Source of the DNA: Alviniconcha marisindica
Lineage: Eukaryota; Mollusca; Gastropoda; Provannidae
NCBI GenBank assembly: GCA_018857735.1
Contig: JABMCL010003159.1
Location: 62,001-126,000 of the forward strand
Length of the DNA stretch: 64,000 nucleotides
Reading direction: 5' to 3'
Below the pieces are notes generated by a model. It ran no database searches, had not been told where the DNA came from, and saw nothing but the letters and a program-made list of their open reading frames with translations. Positions 1 through 11,269 of the stretch are shown piece by piece; the stretch's first letter is position 1, and each line of letters opens with the position of its first letter. A program made the position numbers and the translations under genes.

Positions 1-868
1 ACTAGCTTAGCTGCATTGCAGGAAGTTGGTGTTAAGTACTTTACCGTTACGTTACTTTTGGTCGCATGCATATTATTGGGAAGTGTTGGGTGAACAACCT
101 GATTGATATATTCTTGATGTTTAACGCCCCTTCAAACGCAAAGGTCATATCAGGGCGAAACACGAGTCACCAATTCACAATAAAAAGGTCGTTATTGACG
201 TTACATATATTTATATTTAAAGATAAACTAAATTAAGATGAGTAGACTGCAAAACGCAGAAATGAGAACGATGGAATTCCTGGCAGTGAGTGAAGCGTGT
301 AATGCTGCAATATTCTGACCCACTCCAGACCTTAAAGGGGAAACTTTTGATGACGTTCCGTTCTTTTTAGAGGGGGACCTAGATTTCAACGTATGCTGTA
401 CCCCATCGCGGGAGTTGGCAGAGTTAGTTAGTTAGATGGGAGCTCTGGAGCTGTGTAAAAGTCGAGGTGGCCGTCCTGGGCTCCCCGTCCCTAATGGTCC
501 TTATGGTCTCTATGGACGTAAACTAATACTGAACTTGAACAGGTTCATTATTCAAGACGGGTGGATGGCTGAATCGGCTAGTAATTAACAGACGGGGCGA
601 GAAACCGAAACACAGCTGTATTTAGAACAGCGTGCCTAATATGCAAAGACGGGCTTATGGTTAGTTGGGTTTTTAACGTCCCATCAACCGCACAGCGTCA
701 CCCGTCAGAACGAACACTCTTAGTATTATTACATACATTTTAAACCTGTTCGTACGTATAACTGCACCCAAGTCAGATTTACACACTCAGTACAAACCTA
801 ACATAAACATAACAGGGCAAATCCAACAACAGGTCAGAAGGGTTACACCCCCTAATCAGGTAATAGGA
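1..868. other. Repeat-fragment intergenic DNA, no gene seen
   Basis: No exon-like reading frame with homology or splice sites was recognised. The stretch carries fragments of two dispersed repeat tails. One is at about 430-536 (same module as at 5434-5520, with the phrase gtcgaggtggccgtcctg followed by a tail ending in tggacgtaaa). The other is in reverse orientation at about 110-180 and 655-710 (the complement of the 'gttgactgggcgtaaaacac' tail seen intact near 22100). Confidence 0.5.
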
Positions 869-928
869 AGTGTGTGTGTGGGGGTGGGGTGGGGTGGGGG
901 GGGGAGCGTATGTGTGTGTGTGTGCATG

Positions 929-975
<47 letters not shown>

Positions 976-1052
976 TGCGTGCGTGCTGTGTGTGTGTGTG
1001 TGAGTGCTGTGTGTGTGCGAAAGCGCGCGCGCGCGCGCGCGTGCGTCTCTAT
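869..1052. repeat. (GT)n / (GC)n microsatellite
   Basis: Long GT dinucleotide tract with a G-rich start and a GC-alternating end (gcgcgcgcgcgcgcgcgcgcg around 1025-1041). The apparent reading frames here are only HT/CV dipeptide repeats and are not genes. Confidence 0.95.
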
Positions 1053-1424
1053 CTGTGTTATTATATTTAGTACAATAATATAAAGCGCGTTGAGACCAAC
1101 CGACCAATCAGCCACCACTCAATAACCCTTAACTGGGAGAGAAAAAAAGAAGAATGATAGTACAAAAAATAACCCTCGTCTGCAACCTTTTGCTCTAGCC
1201 TAGAAGTCCATGAAGTATTACATTCCGGAAAACGATTGGATGGTCTGTATTTGGTTAGTTAGCGTTTGACTGGTCAGTGAACGCAACAACAGTCTTACGC
1301 TGAGGCTTTTATCCGAAAAGGCCAAAGCATAATCCATTTTGTTGCCAGCATTTAGTCCTTTATCCTACCTGTGCGCGTAAGCGAACAATTTTTCAGTGTG
1401 TGCGTTTCTTTTTGTCCTAACGGT

Positions 1425-1645
1425 AACTGGAAGGTTTCGTTTGGTCGCGTGCGTCACGCAAACGTTTCTAATGGCTGTGTGTGTAACACAAGCGTTTCCA
1501 ATAGCCCCGCTTGTCGTCACGGTGCAAACCTATCTAATGGCCGCGGGTAAGTGCAGGCGTTTGAGTTAGCCCGTCCAAACATTTCTAACAGCTGTGTGCT
1601 ACGAGCAAACGTTTCTAACGTGTTCAACCACTGCTAATGATGATG
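1425..1645. repeat. Degenerate ~40-bp tandem repeat
   Basis: Diverged copies of a unit containing 'caaacgtttctaatggctg' recur about every 35-45 bases (for example near 1458, 1492, 1528, 1580 and 1606). No coding potential was recognised. A short poly(G) run follows at about 1722-1735. Confidence 0.6.
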
Positions 1646-2554
1646 ATGTGGGGCGTAATGGCCTCATATGTCGGGCTGACGTAGGAGGGACAAACTGTAA
1701 GAAATTCTTAAAATTAACAGGTGGGGGGGGGGGGGGTCGCTTCAGCTTCGATACGGGTCACCGTATTCCAGGCAGTATCCAGACGCCTACTACTGTTAAA
1801 CGATTTGTGATAAATAAGTATGCAAATTATTGCGAGTGAAAGGAGGACCACCTTCTCACAACTTTATAACAACCTGCAACATGGACAGCACCGCAGAGCC
1901 CAGGTGAGATCAAGAGGAGGGAGGTGGAGCTGGGCTCTCATAGCTGGACGGATTGTCTTACTGTCCTGAAATAACCCTATGTGGTTAACTGGGCTCAAAG
2001 CAGCAGCTAACTAACTACTGCCGAGTTGTTCCTCGACAGTTGCTTTTCGGACACTGTCTTTGTGACTTTGCTCCGCACAGCTGTTGAAACAGTAACTAGC
2101 GGAGTACACAAGTTCCTTCGCACTGGCGAGGTCCCCATCTCCTTAACATTGTTCTAGCGGTGGTCTCTTCGGTTTTTACGAGTCGAGCGCTGGGAAGAGC
2201 TACTCATAGGTACCTCCCCATAGGTACCTCCCTCCCTCCCCCCCCCCCAGCCGCACTTATAAGCCTTGTGGTTTCTATGGACGTAAAGCGCCATGAGAGA
2301 AGAAGAGAAAGACAGCACCGCAGAGTGTCGTATTGCTAAATACCGGACAGCCGGGAGAGGGCGTGCCCTTTGCCCCCTGACCTCCCCGCCCCCTGCTCGC
2401 TGGTGCGTGGAGCGTAAGCCACTGAGCGACACGCCCATTAATTTGTTCTTCCGCACCGCCTCATCCTCAGTTTGGTCTTCCTGTCTTGGCCCAGCCACAG
2501 AGCTTACAGACTGTCCGCTCTGTGGTCCAACTCATCCCTCTCCAAAGGAAAATC
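1646..2554. other. Upstream region of the beta-lactamase-like gene
   Basis: Holds a diverged copy of the 'gttgactgggcgtaaaacac'-type repeat tail at about 1965-2015 and a SINE tail at about 2218-2297 (poly(C), then aagccttgtggtttctatgg and acgtaaagcgccatg). The last ~70 bases before 2555 are a plausible 5' UTR for the gene that starts there. No TATA box or other promoter element stands out. Confidence 0.45.
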
Positions 2555-4804
2555 ATGCTCCTCTTCCTCCTCATCCTCCTTGGTCAGTTTGTTTTGGTGC
2601 ACTTCTTCGTCATCATTACCATCATCGTCTTTTCTTCTTCTTCTTCTTCTTCTTCCACAACGTTAATTCTTGGATTCTAACGTCCCGCCAACCGCATAGG
2701 GTTACCTCAGGACGAAACACACACTCAAAATTCAAACAGTTCGACACGAGTCACCAAAGCACAAGCAAAAAGCTGGACCAGAGCGTACATGTACATATTG
2801 GCTTAGGAGGAATGGTGAGCAAAACACATCCTTATATAGAAAAACATAAAAAATCTGTAGTTTGAATTGAACAGACCCCCCCCCCCCCCCCCCATTTTTC
2901 TTCTTCTTTTTTTCTTTTTCTTTTTCTTCAGCATTTAAAAACTGATTCCGCATAATCGGGCATAAGGAAACTTCGAGACTCTAAAGTCCATCAAACGACG
3001 GCGAAATTGAAAACAAAATTGCGTGCAGCTGCGCCTAGGTGAAAAAATGTGCCAGATATATATAAGCCGGGCGGTTCATTATAAGAGACAGCTGCCGCTG
3101 CAAGCGTTCTCAAGTTAAGAGAAGAAAGGGCAAGGCGGGGGGGGGGGGGGGGGGGGGGGGGGAGGTGCAGGGGGGGAGAGGGGGGTGCAGGTTGGCAGGA
3201 GAGAGAGCATCAGTGATTTTCTCTCGTTTGCAGCCAACTCAGTTACCTTGTATCCACACACATGGGAGTTAATTAGCGCTCGACAGACGTCACACGAACA
3301 CAACAACAAAGACCTACGGTAACTCTCACCTGGCATGCGGGTAAATTAATACAAGGTACATAAACTCCACCAGAGGTACAGGTAACTCTCACATGCCATG
3401 CGAGTAAATACAAGGTACATAAACGCCACCTGAGGTACAGAGAATGTACCTCAGGTGGAGTTTATGTACCTTGTATAAATTTACCCGCATGCCAGGTGAG
3501 GGTTACCGTAGGCGACTCAGGTCTTTGTTGCTGTGTTTGTGTGACGGTCTTTCGAGCGCTAATGAACTCCCTCGCGTGTTGATCATTCTGCACGAGAGCT
3601 CTGGGCCTCGTTCTATTTCAGACTGTGACAATTACCTTATTCCTCTCCCCCCCCCAGTCCCCATCCCTCCCCACCTCCTTTCGCCCCCTCCTCTACCCCC
3701 CCCACCCCCCCAACTCCACACCGAGTTATGATGATCGTGGCTCTGTTGCAGGCACGTGCGGCGCGGTCAGCGCCGGCTTCGACTCGGCCTTCCGCCGCTT
3801 CCTGCGCGACAACGGCTACACGGGCGGCTCCGTGGCCGCCGTCAAGGACGGGCGCCTCGTCCTGGCCAAAGGTTACGGGGTGACGCGCGAAGGCACGGAG
3901 GTGAAGGTCGGGTCGCGGTTCCCGGTGTCCAGCCTGTCCAAGAGCCTGACGGCGGTGGCGGTGCTGCGGCTGGTGCAGCAAGGGCTGCTGGACCTGGACG
4001 ACCAGGTGTTCGGCAAGCGGGGCATCCTGCACATGATCCACCCGCTCCACCCCAGCAAGGCCGACCCGCGGCTAGGGGACATCACCGTGGGTCACCTCCT
4101 GAGGCACAGCGCTGGGTGGGACCAGAAAGTGGTGAGTATGTAGCGCACACCCCAAGACTTCCTTCCCTTTGTGAGCCGGTTTGGCCTGGCCCAGCGGTAA
4201 GGCGTTAGGCTGGTAAACAGAAGGGCCTCGGTTCCATTCAGTTTCGGCTCTCCTCCCTCTCTAAAAAGGTTGTGGTTTTGGACACTGTCTTGTGACTTTG
4301 TCCCTCACAATTAATGAAACATTAAAATGGCTCTTAATCCAGGAGTCATTTTGGTGGTGACAGTGTAGCGAAAGGTATATGATCTCCCTCTTTCCCCACC
4401 TCCATTCGCCCGTCCCTAATAAGCCTTACGGTTTCTGTGGACGTAAAGCACCATGAAAGAAAGAAGTAAACCGCAATTCAGAGATCGAGCTACGTCAAAG
4501 TCGAGGTGGCCGTCCTGGGCTCCCCGTCCCTACTAAAAAGTACTACTACTACTAATAATAATAGATAACTTTTGTATAGTGCTATTCTCTGGTGTACACA
4601 AACTCACTGCGCTTTACAACATTCTCCAACAAGTTCTAAGTTTCACAAACATAATACATATAATTATGACAACTAACAATGTATAATATACACACATACA
4701 CACAAAAGTACATGTGCCATATGAGAAGCAGCAATATATAAAGAAAAAGAATCATTATATTACTACCTACCCTTAATTCCATCCCTCCCAGTCCCCACCC
4801 CCGC

Positions 4805-4850
<46 letters not shown>

Positions 4851-7800
4851 ACACACACACACACACCACACACACACACATGAATATGAAACAGGTAGCG
4901 GTTGGCATGTACAAATCAATCAGATGGCTTGGCGGAAGAGATACGTTTTTAGGTTAGCTTTGAAAGTTGGGAGAGAGGGAGAGGCTCTCAGGTCGGCCGG
5001 CAGCGAATTCCAGACAGTCGGAGCTATGTAACCAAAAGAACGTTCACCGAAGGTTTTCAAGTAACTAGTCCTTATGGTCTCTGTGGAAGTAAAGCAACAG
5101 TGAACTTGAATTTCCTTTTCGGCACCCTCCTATCCTCCAAACTCTGCCGTAATTAGCTACTGTACTGAAGAGGCACTCCTTATCTTCCCGCATCTGTGCA
5201 CCGAATCGACCCCCAATGAATATCACGCTGTCAGCGCCCTCCGTAAAGTTTGCGAAGAGTACTAAGACTGTGGAAGCAGCACGACGTCGAAGCACGCACG
5301 TAAACATCGGGTACGTCCGCCCCAGCCCAAAAAATAGTGTCGTCTCGATTCGAATGGTTTTGGTTTTTTTTGTGCTGGCGTCAGGATTGTGAGCGGTTAT
5401 AAGAGAGAAACGCGGCTTGGTATAATTTCATAGTTCAGGAGCTGTGTGAGAGTCGAGGTGGCCGTCCTGAGCTGTCCGTCCTAACGAGCCTTCTGGTTTC
5501 CGTGGACGTAAAGAATTATTGAACCGTGCTTCGGCATTGGTCACAACTTGTCCCTAATATGTCAGTTGACATCTGAGGACATTAAGCATCACTTCATCAT
5601 TTGGTATAATTTGAGTTGTCAGTGTAGTTAGAAATTTACAGCCATTTGAGCTTCGACGTCAACAGCTAACATGACATTTTTTCGGAAACCTTTAGCGTTA
5701 CGGTTGGAGGAAGGGTGTCGTGAACCAGTGCTAAGAGTTTGTATATAGAGTTTTCGTTGGAGAAATGTACCATGCTTACCGACTCAAGGTAGCGGAGCAT
5801 GGAACCAACGACCTGTTGATGATCTGGTTGAAGAACCAGTGACACGACTATGGGCTATCTCTCGAGGCAATGCACAGCGGCGAGTGGGACCAGAATGCGG
5901 TATGTAGTTGTTGCTGGAGAACTGACCATGCTTACTGATTCACAGTAGTGGCGCATGGGACGATGACCTGGTGGTGATTTGGTTGGAGAACTAGTGACAT
6001 CACTATAGGCCGTCTCTTGAGGCACATACCCAGCGCCGGATGGGGCCAGAATGTGGCATGTAGTTGTTGGAGAACCGGGCAGCTTATTAACTCACGATAG
6101 CGATGCAGGAGACGAGTTGTAGAGTAAACGTTGACAGGTTACATTGTGTGTTCCAGGCGCCGACGTATGGCCCGTTGTTGACAGGTTACACTGTGTGTTC
6201 CAGGCGCCGACGTATGGCCGGTGTTAACACGTTACACTGTGTTCCAGGCGCCGACGTATGGCCCAGTGTTGACAGGTTACACTGTGTTCCAGGCGTCGAC
6301 GTATGGCCCGGTGCTGACAGGCTACACTGTGTGTTCCAGGCGCCGACGTATGGTCCGTTGTTGACAGGTTGCATTGTGTGTTCCAGGCGCCGACGTATGG
6401 CCCGGTGTTGACACGTAACACTGTGTTCCAGGCGCCGACGTATGGCCCGTTGTTGACAGGTTATACTGTGTGTTCCAGGCGCCGACGTATGGCCCAGTGT
6501 TAACACGTTACACTGTGTTCCAGGCGCCGACGTATGGCCCAGTGTTGACAGGTTACACTGTGTGTTCCAGGCGCCGACGTATGGCCCGGTGTTGACAGGT
6601 TGCACTTTTCCAGGCGCCGACGTATGGTGCGGTGTTGACAGGTTGCACTGTGTTCCAGGCGACGACGTATGGCCCGGTGTTGACAGGTGGTACTGTTTCA
6701 GGCGCCGACGTATGGCCCGGTGTTGACAGGTTGCACTGTTTCAGGCGCCGACGTATGGCCCGGTGTTGACAGGTTGCACTGTTCCAGACGCCGCCGTATG
6801 GCCCGGTGTTGACAGGTGGCACTGTGTGTTCCAGGCGCCGCTGTACGACCCGGTGATGAACGAGGTGTACCAGAGCCGCGGGCACGCCGTGCCCAACATC
6901 GCCCAGGTGATGGACGTGCCCACGCCCCTCGACTTCTACTCCATCATCCGCTACACCATGTCGCAGCCGCTGCACTTCACGCCGGGCACGCGGGTGGTGG
7001 AGTCCAACCTGGGATACCTCGTGCTGGGCCGCGTCATCGAGGAGGTCACCGCCATGATGTACGAGGACTACGTCAAGCGGTTCGTGCTCATCCCGTGCGG
7101 CATGTGGCACACGCGCCTCGGGCCCCAGGCCCCCTCCTCCCTGCACTCCGGCCACAAGCTGGACAAGGACGTGGCCCGGAAGGACACGCCCAGGCTGGAG
7201 AGGAGCCCCCTGGCGGACGGCCAGCTCGACCTCTTCGAGATGCTGGACCCCACGACCGTGGACTCCACCCTGGGCTGGTACTCCACCGTGTTCGACATGG
7301 CCCGCTTCGCGCGCTGCGTCTTTGACGGCGAGGAGGTCCTGAACGACGCCTCGCTGGAGACGCTGCTGAAGCGCCAGGACTCGGCCCCCGTGCAGCACTC
7401 GGACACCTGGCTGTGCGCTGGGTTTCATACCAACACCCGGGGTGCCGTGTGGCAGGACGGCGACGCCCACGCCGACGACGTCCTCCTCTACCACGACCTG
7501 CTGGCGGACAAGAGCAAGGCGAGCGACGGGCCCGACACGTGGGTGGTCCTGCTGCACGGAAGCCGCCTGCACCACCTCCGCCACAAGGTGCACGACCTCA
7601 TGAAGGACCTGGGTGGGGTGGCCGGCGACCAGTCCTCCAGAAACCACTTCGTGCAAGACCTCTCTGACGTCAACGCGGTCGACAACGTCCTGGTCAAGTT
7701 TCGGGTGGACGAGCACCACCTGGACGCCTACGTCAGCGCCGTGAAGCAGGAAGGGTACGACATCCGGTGGGTGTCCCCTTACACCCACCGCCACCACACC

Positions 7801-8697
7801 TCCTTCCTCCTCATCAGCCGCCTCATCACCGGCGGTGCGGAGTCGGAGCTGGACTTCAAGGTGGAGCACGGCCTCGGGGAGAAGCAGCTGCTGGCCCGCA
7901 AGCTGCACATGGAGCGGCACGACTACAACCTGACCTTCCTGCAGAGCTACCGCAGCCAGTCCCACGAGAACGTCTACACCTTCCTGGCCATCTTCCGCAA
8001 ACACGCCTACTCCACCGACACCCAGCTCAAGTACGGCACCGACCACCTGCCCGAGCCCTACGACAAGCTGGTGCAGATGTACCAGGAGAAGCACTTCCAC
8101 CCGCTCGTGCAGAGCGTGCTGCCCCACGCGGACGACAAAGAGGAGCACCTGTCCTTCGTCTTCGTGCAGACGCTGCACAGCAAGCCCGTGGACTTCAAGA
8201 ACTACTACCGCCTGACCGACAGCGAGCAGGTGGAGAAGACCATCCTGCAGAACGCCCAGAAGGGGCGGACCCTGTCCTTCCTGGACGCGTACGAGCTGCA
8301 GGGCAGCACGCGCTTCGCGGCGGTGTTCACCAACGAGACCAGGCCCCGCTGGCACTTTGAGGGCGACCTGAGCGAGCAACAGGCCACGGAGCTGATCGAG
8401 TCGCGAGTGTCCTCCGGCCTCTGGCCCTCCCTCGCCGTCGCCTTCGCCCGCAAGGAGCAAGGCATTAAGTTCGCCGTGTTCCTCAGGAGTGACGAGGACA
8501 CCGAGCTCCCGGCACACTCCAGGCTTCACCAAGGAGACGCCCACCCGCCAGGTGACCCCCGCCAAACGGGAGACACCCACTACCTGGGAGATACCCACTA
8601 CACGGAGGACACCCGCTACCCACGGAAACGCCAGCATCTGGCCCCCAGCGACAGCAACAACCCCGTGGACCGCCAGGTAAACAGTGCGTCGGGGTAG
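2555..8697 (+). CDS. Secreted beta-lactamase-fold protein with C-terminal BTRD1/polyglycine-hydrolase-like repeats
   Basis: Exons 2555-2582, 3752-4131 and 6835-8697 join in phase to 756 codons. Exon 1 is inferred: ATG plus a run of Leu/Ile ending at GTCAGT, in phase 1 exactly as exon 2 needs; this makes a signal peptide with a likely cleavage after VSA (about residue 17). Residues ~18-370 are a serine beta-lactamase/class C-like domain: SxxK motif as PVSSLSKSLTA (Ser ~70), then RHSAGWD. The usual Tyr of the YxN motif is Glu (VVESNLGYLVLGRVIE, ~191) and the (K/H)TG motif appears only as HAD, so catalysis is doubtful. Residues ~420-690 are five ~55-residue repeats such as GSTRFAAVF..RPRWHF, as in secreted polyglycine hydrolases. 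A His/Pro/Asp-rich tail follows. CAG|GTAAAC at 8677 could splice out the last six residues. Exons are much richer in G+C than the flanks. Substrate unknown; exon 1 is the least certain part. Confidence 0.85.
2676..2740 (-). repeat. Dispersed repeat tail (reverse)
   Basis: The phrase 'taacgtcccgccaaccgcat' is the complement of the tail seen intact near 22100 ('gccctgatataaccgcacc' and following). Further copies lie near 655 and 11850. It is probably the 3' end of a SINE or LINE family. Confidence 0.5.
3139..3163. repeat. Poly(G) tract
   Basis: Pure G run of about 24 bases. It is one of some 18 runs of 12 or more G or C in the window; a poly(C) run lies nearby at 2877-2893. Confidence 0.9.
3256..3600. 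mobile_element. Palindromic MITE-like element in the lactamase intron 1
   Basis: Two long inverted arms meet near 3441-3445. The left arm runs from 'gagttaattagcgctcga' to 'tacataaactccaccagagg'; the right arm is its near-perfect complement, from 'cctcaggtggagtttatgta' to 'agcgctaatgaactccct'. Part of the left arm is duplicated (3344-3440). A second copy at 13125-13450 shows the family is dispersed. No transposase is encoded. Confidence 0.8.
4173..4455 (+). mobile_element. tRNA-derived SINE, family A
   Basis: The tRNA-like head has an A-box-like 'ggcccagcggtaaggcgtta' and a B-box-like 'cctcggttccattc'. The body and the pyrimidine-rich stretch end in 'aagccttacggtttctgtgg' and acgtaaagcaccatg. 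It matches the copies at 12541-12873 and 13501-13815. It sits about 40 bases downstream of the exon 2 donor of the lactamase-like gene. Confidence 0.85.
4477..5530. repeat. SINE modules, tail fragments and a (CA)n microsatellite
   Basis: Fragments of the module 'gtcgaggtggccgtcctg' occur at about 4495-4540 and 5450-5480. Isolated family A tails occur at about 5067-5110 and 5485-5515. A (CA)n tract fills about 4808-4880. All of this lies in intron 2 of the lactamase-like gene and none of it is coding. Confidence 0.7.
5757..6080 (+). repeat. Two ~165-bp tandem units carrying decayed copies of the upstream exon end and donor
   Basis: Both units end in a copy of the last ~60 bases of exon 2 (4073-4142). 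Exon 'gctgggtgggaccagaaagt' corresponds to 'gcgagtgggaccagaatgcg' near 5880 and 'ccggatggggccagaatgtg' near 6037, each followed by a degraded donor (gtatgtag, gcatgtag). The phrases gacatcac and ctcttgaggcac also recur. The rest of the unit (ccatgcttac..gcatgg) is not from the exon. Confidence 0.8.
6131..6834 (+). repeat. Minisatellite of ~15 copies of the exon 3 splice acceptor
   Basis: The ~45-bp unit is 'gttgacaggttacactgtg', then tgttccag, then 'gcgccgacgtatggcccg'. The last unit is the real acceptor, where ccag|gcgccgctgtacgacccg begins exon 3 at 6835. Each unit therefore holds a pyrimidine stretch, an AG and about 18 bases of exon-like sequence. About 15 intronic copies precede the functional one; two have small changes near the AG. 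Confidence 0.95.
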
Positions 8698-8984
8698 GCA
8701 GTACGAAATAGACGTCTACGGCGACCTTCGCGATGCTGGACAGGTAAACCAGCCGTTTTCCGGTCAGCCGTCGTTGTCGTCTGCGCACTATGAAATTTAC
8801 CGCCTAGCAAGAAGCCGCCGTGGCTAGTCATTTCAAGTTTCACTCAGCGTTTGACTGTTACCTAGCCATGATTTCCCAGGCATTTTCAATTTCATCTAGT
8901 ACTCCGATGTGGATTCCTGGTTGTTGTTGTTTTTGTTGTTGTTGTTATATAATGTAACAGCAAAAGAGACGATCTCTAGTGAAC
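8698..8984. other. Probable 3' UTR of the lactamase-like gene
   Basis: The sequence continues without a recognisable exon. No AATAAA signal is present close to the stop codon. A short (GTT)n stretch lies near 8920-8945. Confidence 0.4.
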
Positions 8985-9205
8985 ACAAATGCTTGTGGTC
9001 TTCAGTGGGGTGAAAAGACAAGAGGGCCTTGTGGTCTACGGACCAGTGTGGTGAAAAGACAAGAGAAGACTTGTGGTTTACTGACCAGTGTGGTGAAAAG
9101 ATAGAGGGGGCTTGTGAAATACGGACCAGTGTGGTGAAAAGACTAGAGGAACTTGTGGTGTACGGACCCGTGTTGTGAAAAGACAAGAAGAGACTGGTAT
9201 TAAAC
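8985..9205. repeat. Minisatellite, ~44-bp unit, about five copies
   Basis: The unit 'gaccagtgtggtgaaaagac' plus agag and 'cttgtggtctac' recurs with point changes. No link to an exon junction was seen. Confidence 0.85.
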
Positions 9206-9674
9206 ACAGATGGCTGGTGCCTGTGACAGAAGGGGAAGAAAGACAACCGATTGTTACACACACCTTATACTTTTTCGGTATAAACAGTGGTGCCACCAGG
9301 CTGGCGAGGCACGTTGAGCGGCAACAACTTTGACAGAGAGCACCACCCCTGCTCACGACCTTGCTAAGTCCTTCAAGGCAAGGAATTCCGGGCACAGGCT
9401 CGCCGATGTCCATGGCAACCTTAAATGCAAGGCTGCGGGGAAACACGCATAGACTCGAGCCAGGAGCTGCGCTCATCAGACTGTATCCACTGTGCATTTA
9501 TTGTGGACCCAGAGTATCAAGGATACTTTCAGTTTGTTTGTTCAAGATACACACGACCACGCATTCGTGCTACTTTTATTCTAGGGGTGGCGGCGGGGAA
9601 CCACCATGTTGCACATATTCAGGACTTGGTTCCTGTTCAAGATATAGTACAAAGCATCTGCGACAGCTTTGCTC
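9206..9674. other. No gene recognised
   Basis: Open frames on both strands here (about 9078-9700) lack homology, splice context or repeats. I see nothing functional. Confidence 0.4.
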
Positions 9675-9990
9675 ACGATATTGAGCATTCATGGCACTGA
9701 ATTCATGATACTGAGCATCCACGGTACGTTTATTGACGAAACTGAATATTTACATTATCTTCAGTTACTATTGGACTGAGCATCTATAGTTTGTTTAATT
9801 ATTCATGGTACATTTACTTGTAATGTGGAGCATCGATGGTACCTATACTCACAACAATGAGTATTCATGGTAGGTTCTACGTTTATTCTTAGCGTCCGCG
9901 GTACGCAGAATTTACTGGATACAAAGTATTCATTGTACATTTATTCAGCGGTTACTATTCACGTCACGTTTATTCAGGGGGCACAACAAG
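9675..9990. repeat. Degenerate tandem repeat, ~40-bp unit
   Basis: The phrases 'gagcattcatggtac' and 'gtttattcac' recur with heavy divergence (for example near 9682, 9714, 9805, 9860, 9930 and 9958). It ends in a short (TA)n run near 10000. Confidence 0.6.
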
Positions 9991-11269
9991 CAAAGTATAT
10001 ATATATATGCTCTAATTAGAGTGCACATTTATGCTGTCACACACATACATACACACGCGCGCGCGCGCGCGCACAACACGCACGCACGCACACACACATG
10101 CAAGCACAACAACTGCTGATCGATAGACAGTGTACATAAATCTACGTGCGGTTGTGAAATGTCGGTCTTGGCCAGAGTAGACGAGAGAGAGAAAAAGAAA
10201 AGAAGGTAAGGTCACCCGGAGTATGTGGCATGGTCGTGACGCTAGCAGCTTACACCTTGGTTGGTTACGTGATCAAGTGTGATGTAGACTTATACTAATT
10301 TGTATCTAAATTGTGTTTTTTTGTTTTGTTCGTTTGTTTTTGTTTCGTTTTTTTATTGTGCCATGAGTGCATACAGTATAATTAAATATTGTGTGTGAAC
10401 AAAAGCCTCTTGTTTACGCCTGTCTTGTTTCCTAGCAATCGTAAATCAAATCATTTGTTTCCACATACGTGCGTAGTCAAAAAAAAATCATGCTTTTGTT
10501 GTTGTTGTTGTTGTTTGTTTGTTGTGTGTGAGGGTGGTGGTGGTGGGTGGGTGCGTGCGTGCGTGCGTGCTTGCGTGCGTGTGTTTTTTTTGGGGGGGTC
10601 GGGGGGGGGTCGTTTTTTGTTGTTAGTTTTTTCGGGGTGGGGGTTGTTTTGTTTTATCGGACGTAAAACGGTAAAGGCATCAGATAAATCGTGCTAATGG
10701 TTTTTGTTGTTCTTTTTGTTTTTCCTCCTCGAACTTCATCAAATTCGCCTATTCTGTACCGATGTGTGTGCATTGCACTATACAAAACTTCGTGTGGACT
10801 GTCAAAACAACTGCGTGTCTGCAACATGCCGTATAATTACCAAGTTTACGTTGTCTGTGTGCTGGTGCTGCCATGACGTGCGTCGAAGCAATCCCCTCCG
10901 GCTTAAACACAATTATATTCATGAAAGCATTTACCAGTAGACAACAACAGAGTAGCCCTTGGGGCGTCAAATATGTAAACTTACAAAAGTCGCTCAAAAT
11001 AGCAAAAATATGTAAGGTGGTGTGGAGGGCTAACACTTGTTTTCTGAAACTGCGTATAGATTCGTCAATAAAGGAGACAGATATGACATATGTACATTGA
11101 ACGTGATATGGGGAGGAGAGTATTTCGTAATTAAAGGGGAAAAGAAGCGTCCTTTGATGTTCGAAAGTCCATTTCTGTTATCATTTTATTGCCAGCTTTA
11201 GTATGTCCATTAAGTCTGCCGCCAGAAACAAGGCCAGCCGCTTTAGAGACACAGGAAATGGATGACTGA
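9991..11269. other. Low-complexity intergenic DNA
   Basis: Contains a (CA)n/(CG)n tract at about 10040-10100, T-rich DNA at 10310-10360 and a G-rich/(GCGT)n stretch at 10525-10650. No exon or RNA gene was recognised. Confidence 0.5.

Noticed and set aside
852..1118. His-Thr and Cys-Val repeat proteins here and at other GT/CA tracts
   Set aside because: Translations of dinucleotide microsatellites.
6763..6834. Upstream extension and Met of the long frame entering exon 3
   Set aside because: These codons are minisatellite sequence. The splice acceptor at 6835, in phase with exon 2, is the true boundary.
6131..6834. CRISPR-like array
   Set aside because: Units are directly contiguous with no unique spacers and this is an animal genome; it is an intronic minisatellite.
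6553..8637. 694-codon open frame antisense to the lactamase-like exon
   Set aside because: It is the mirror of a GC-rich exon, has a Val/Leu/Gly/His composition without domain features, and runs into the minisatellite.
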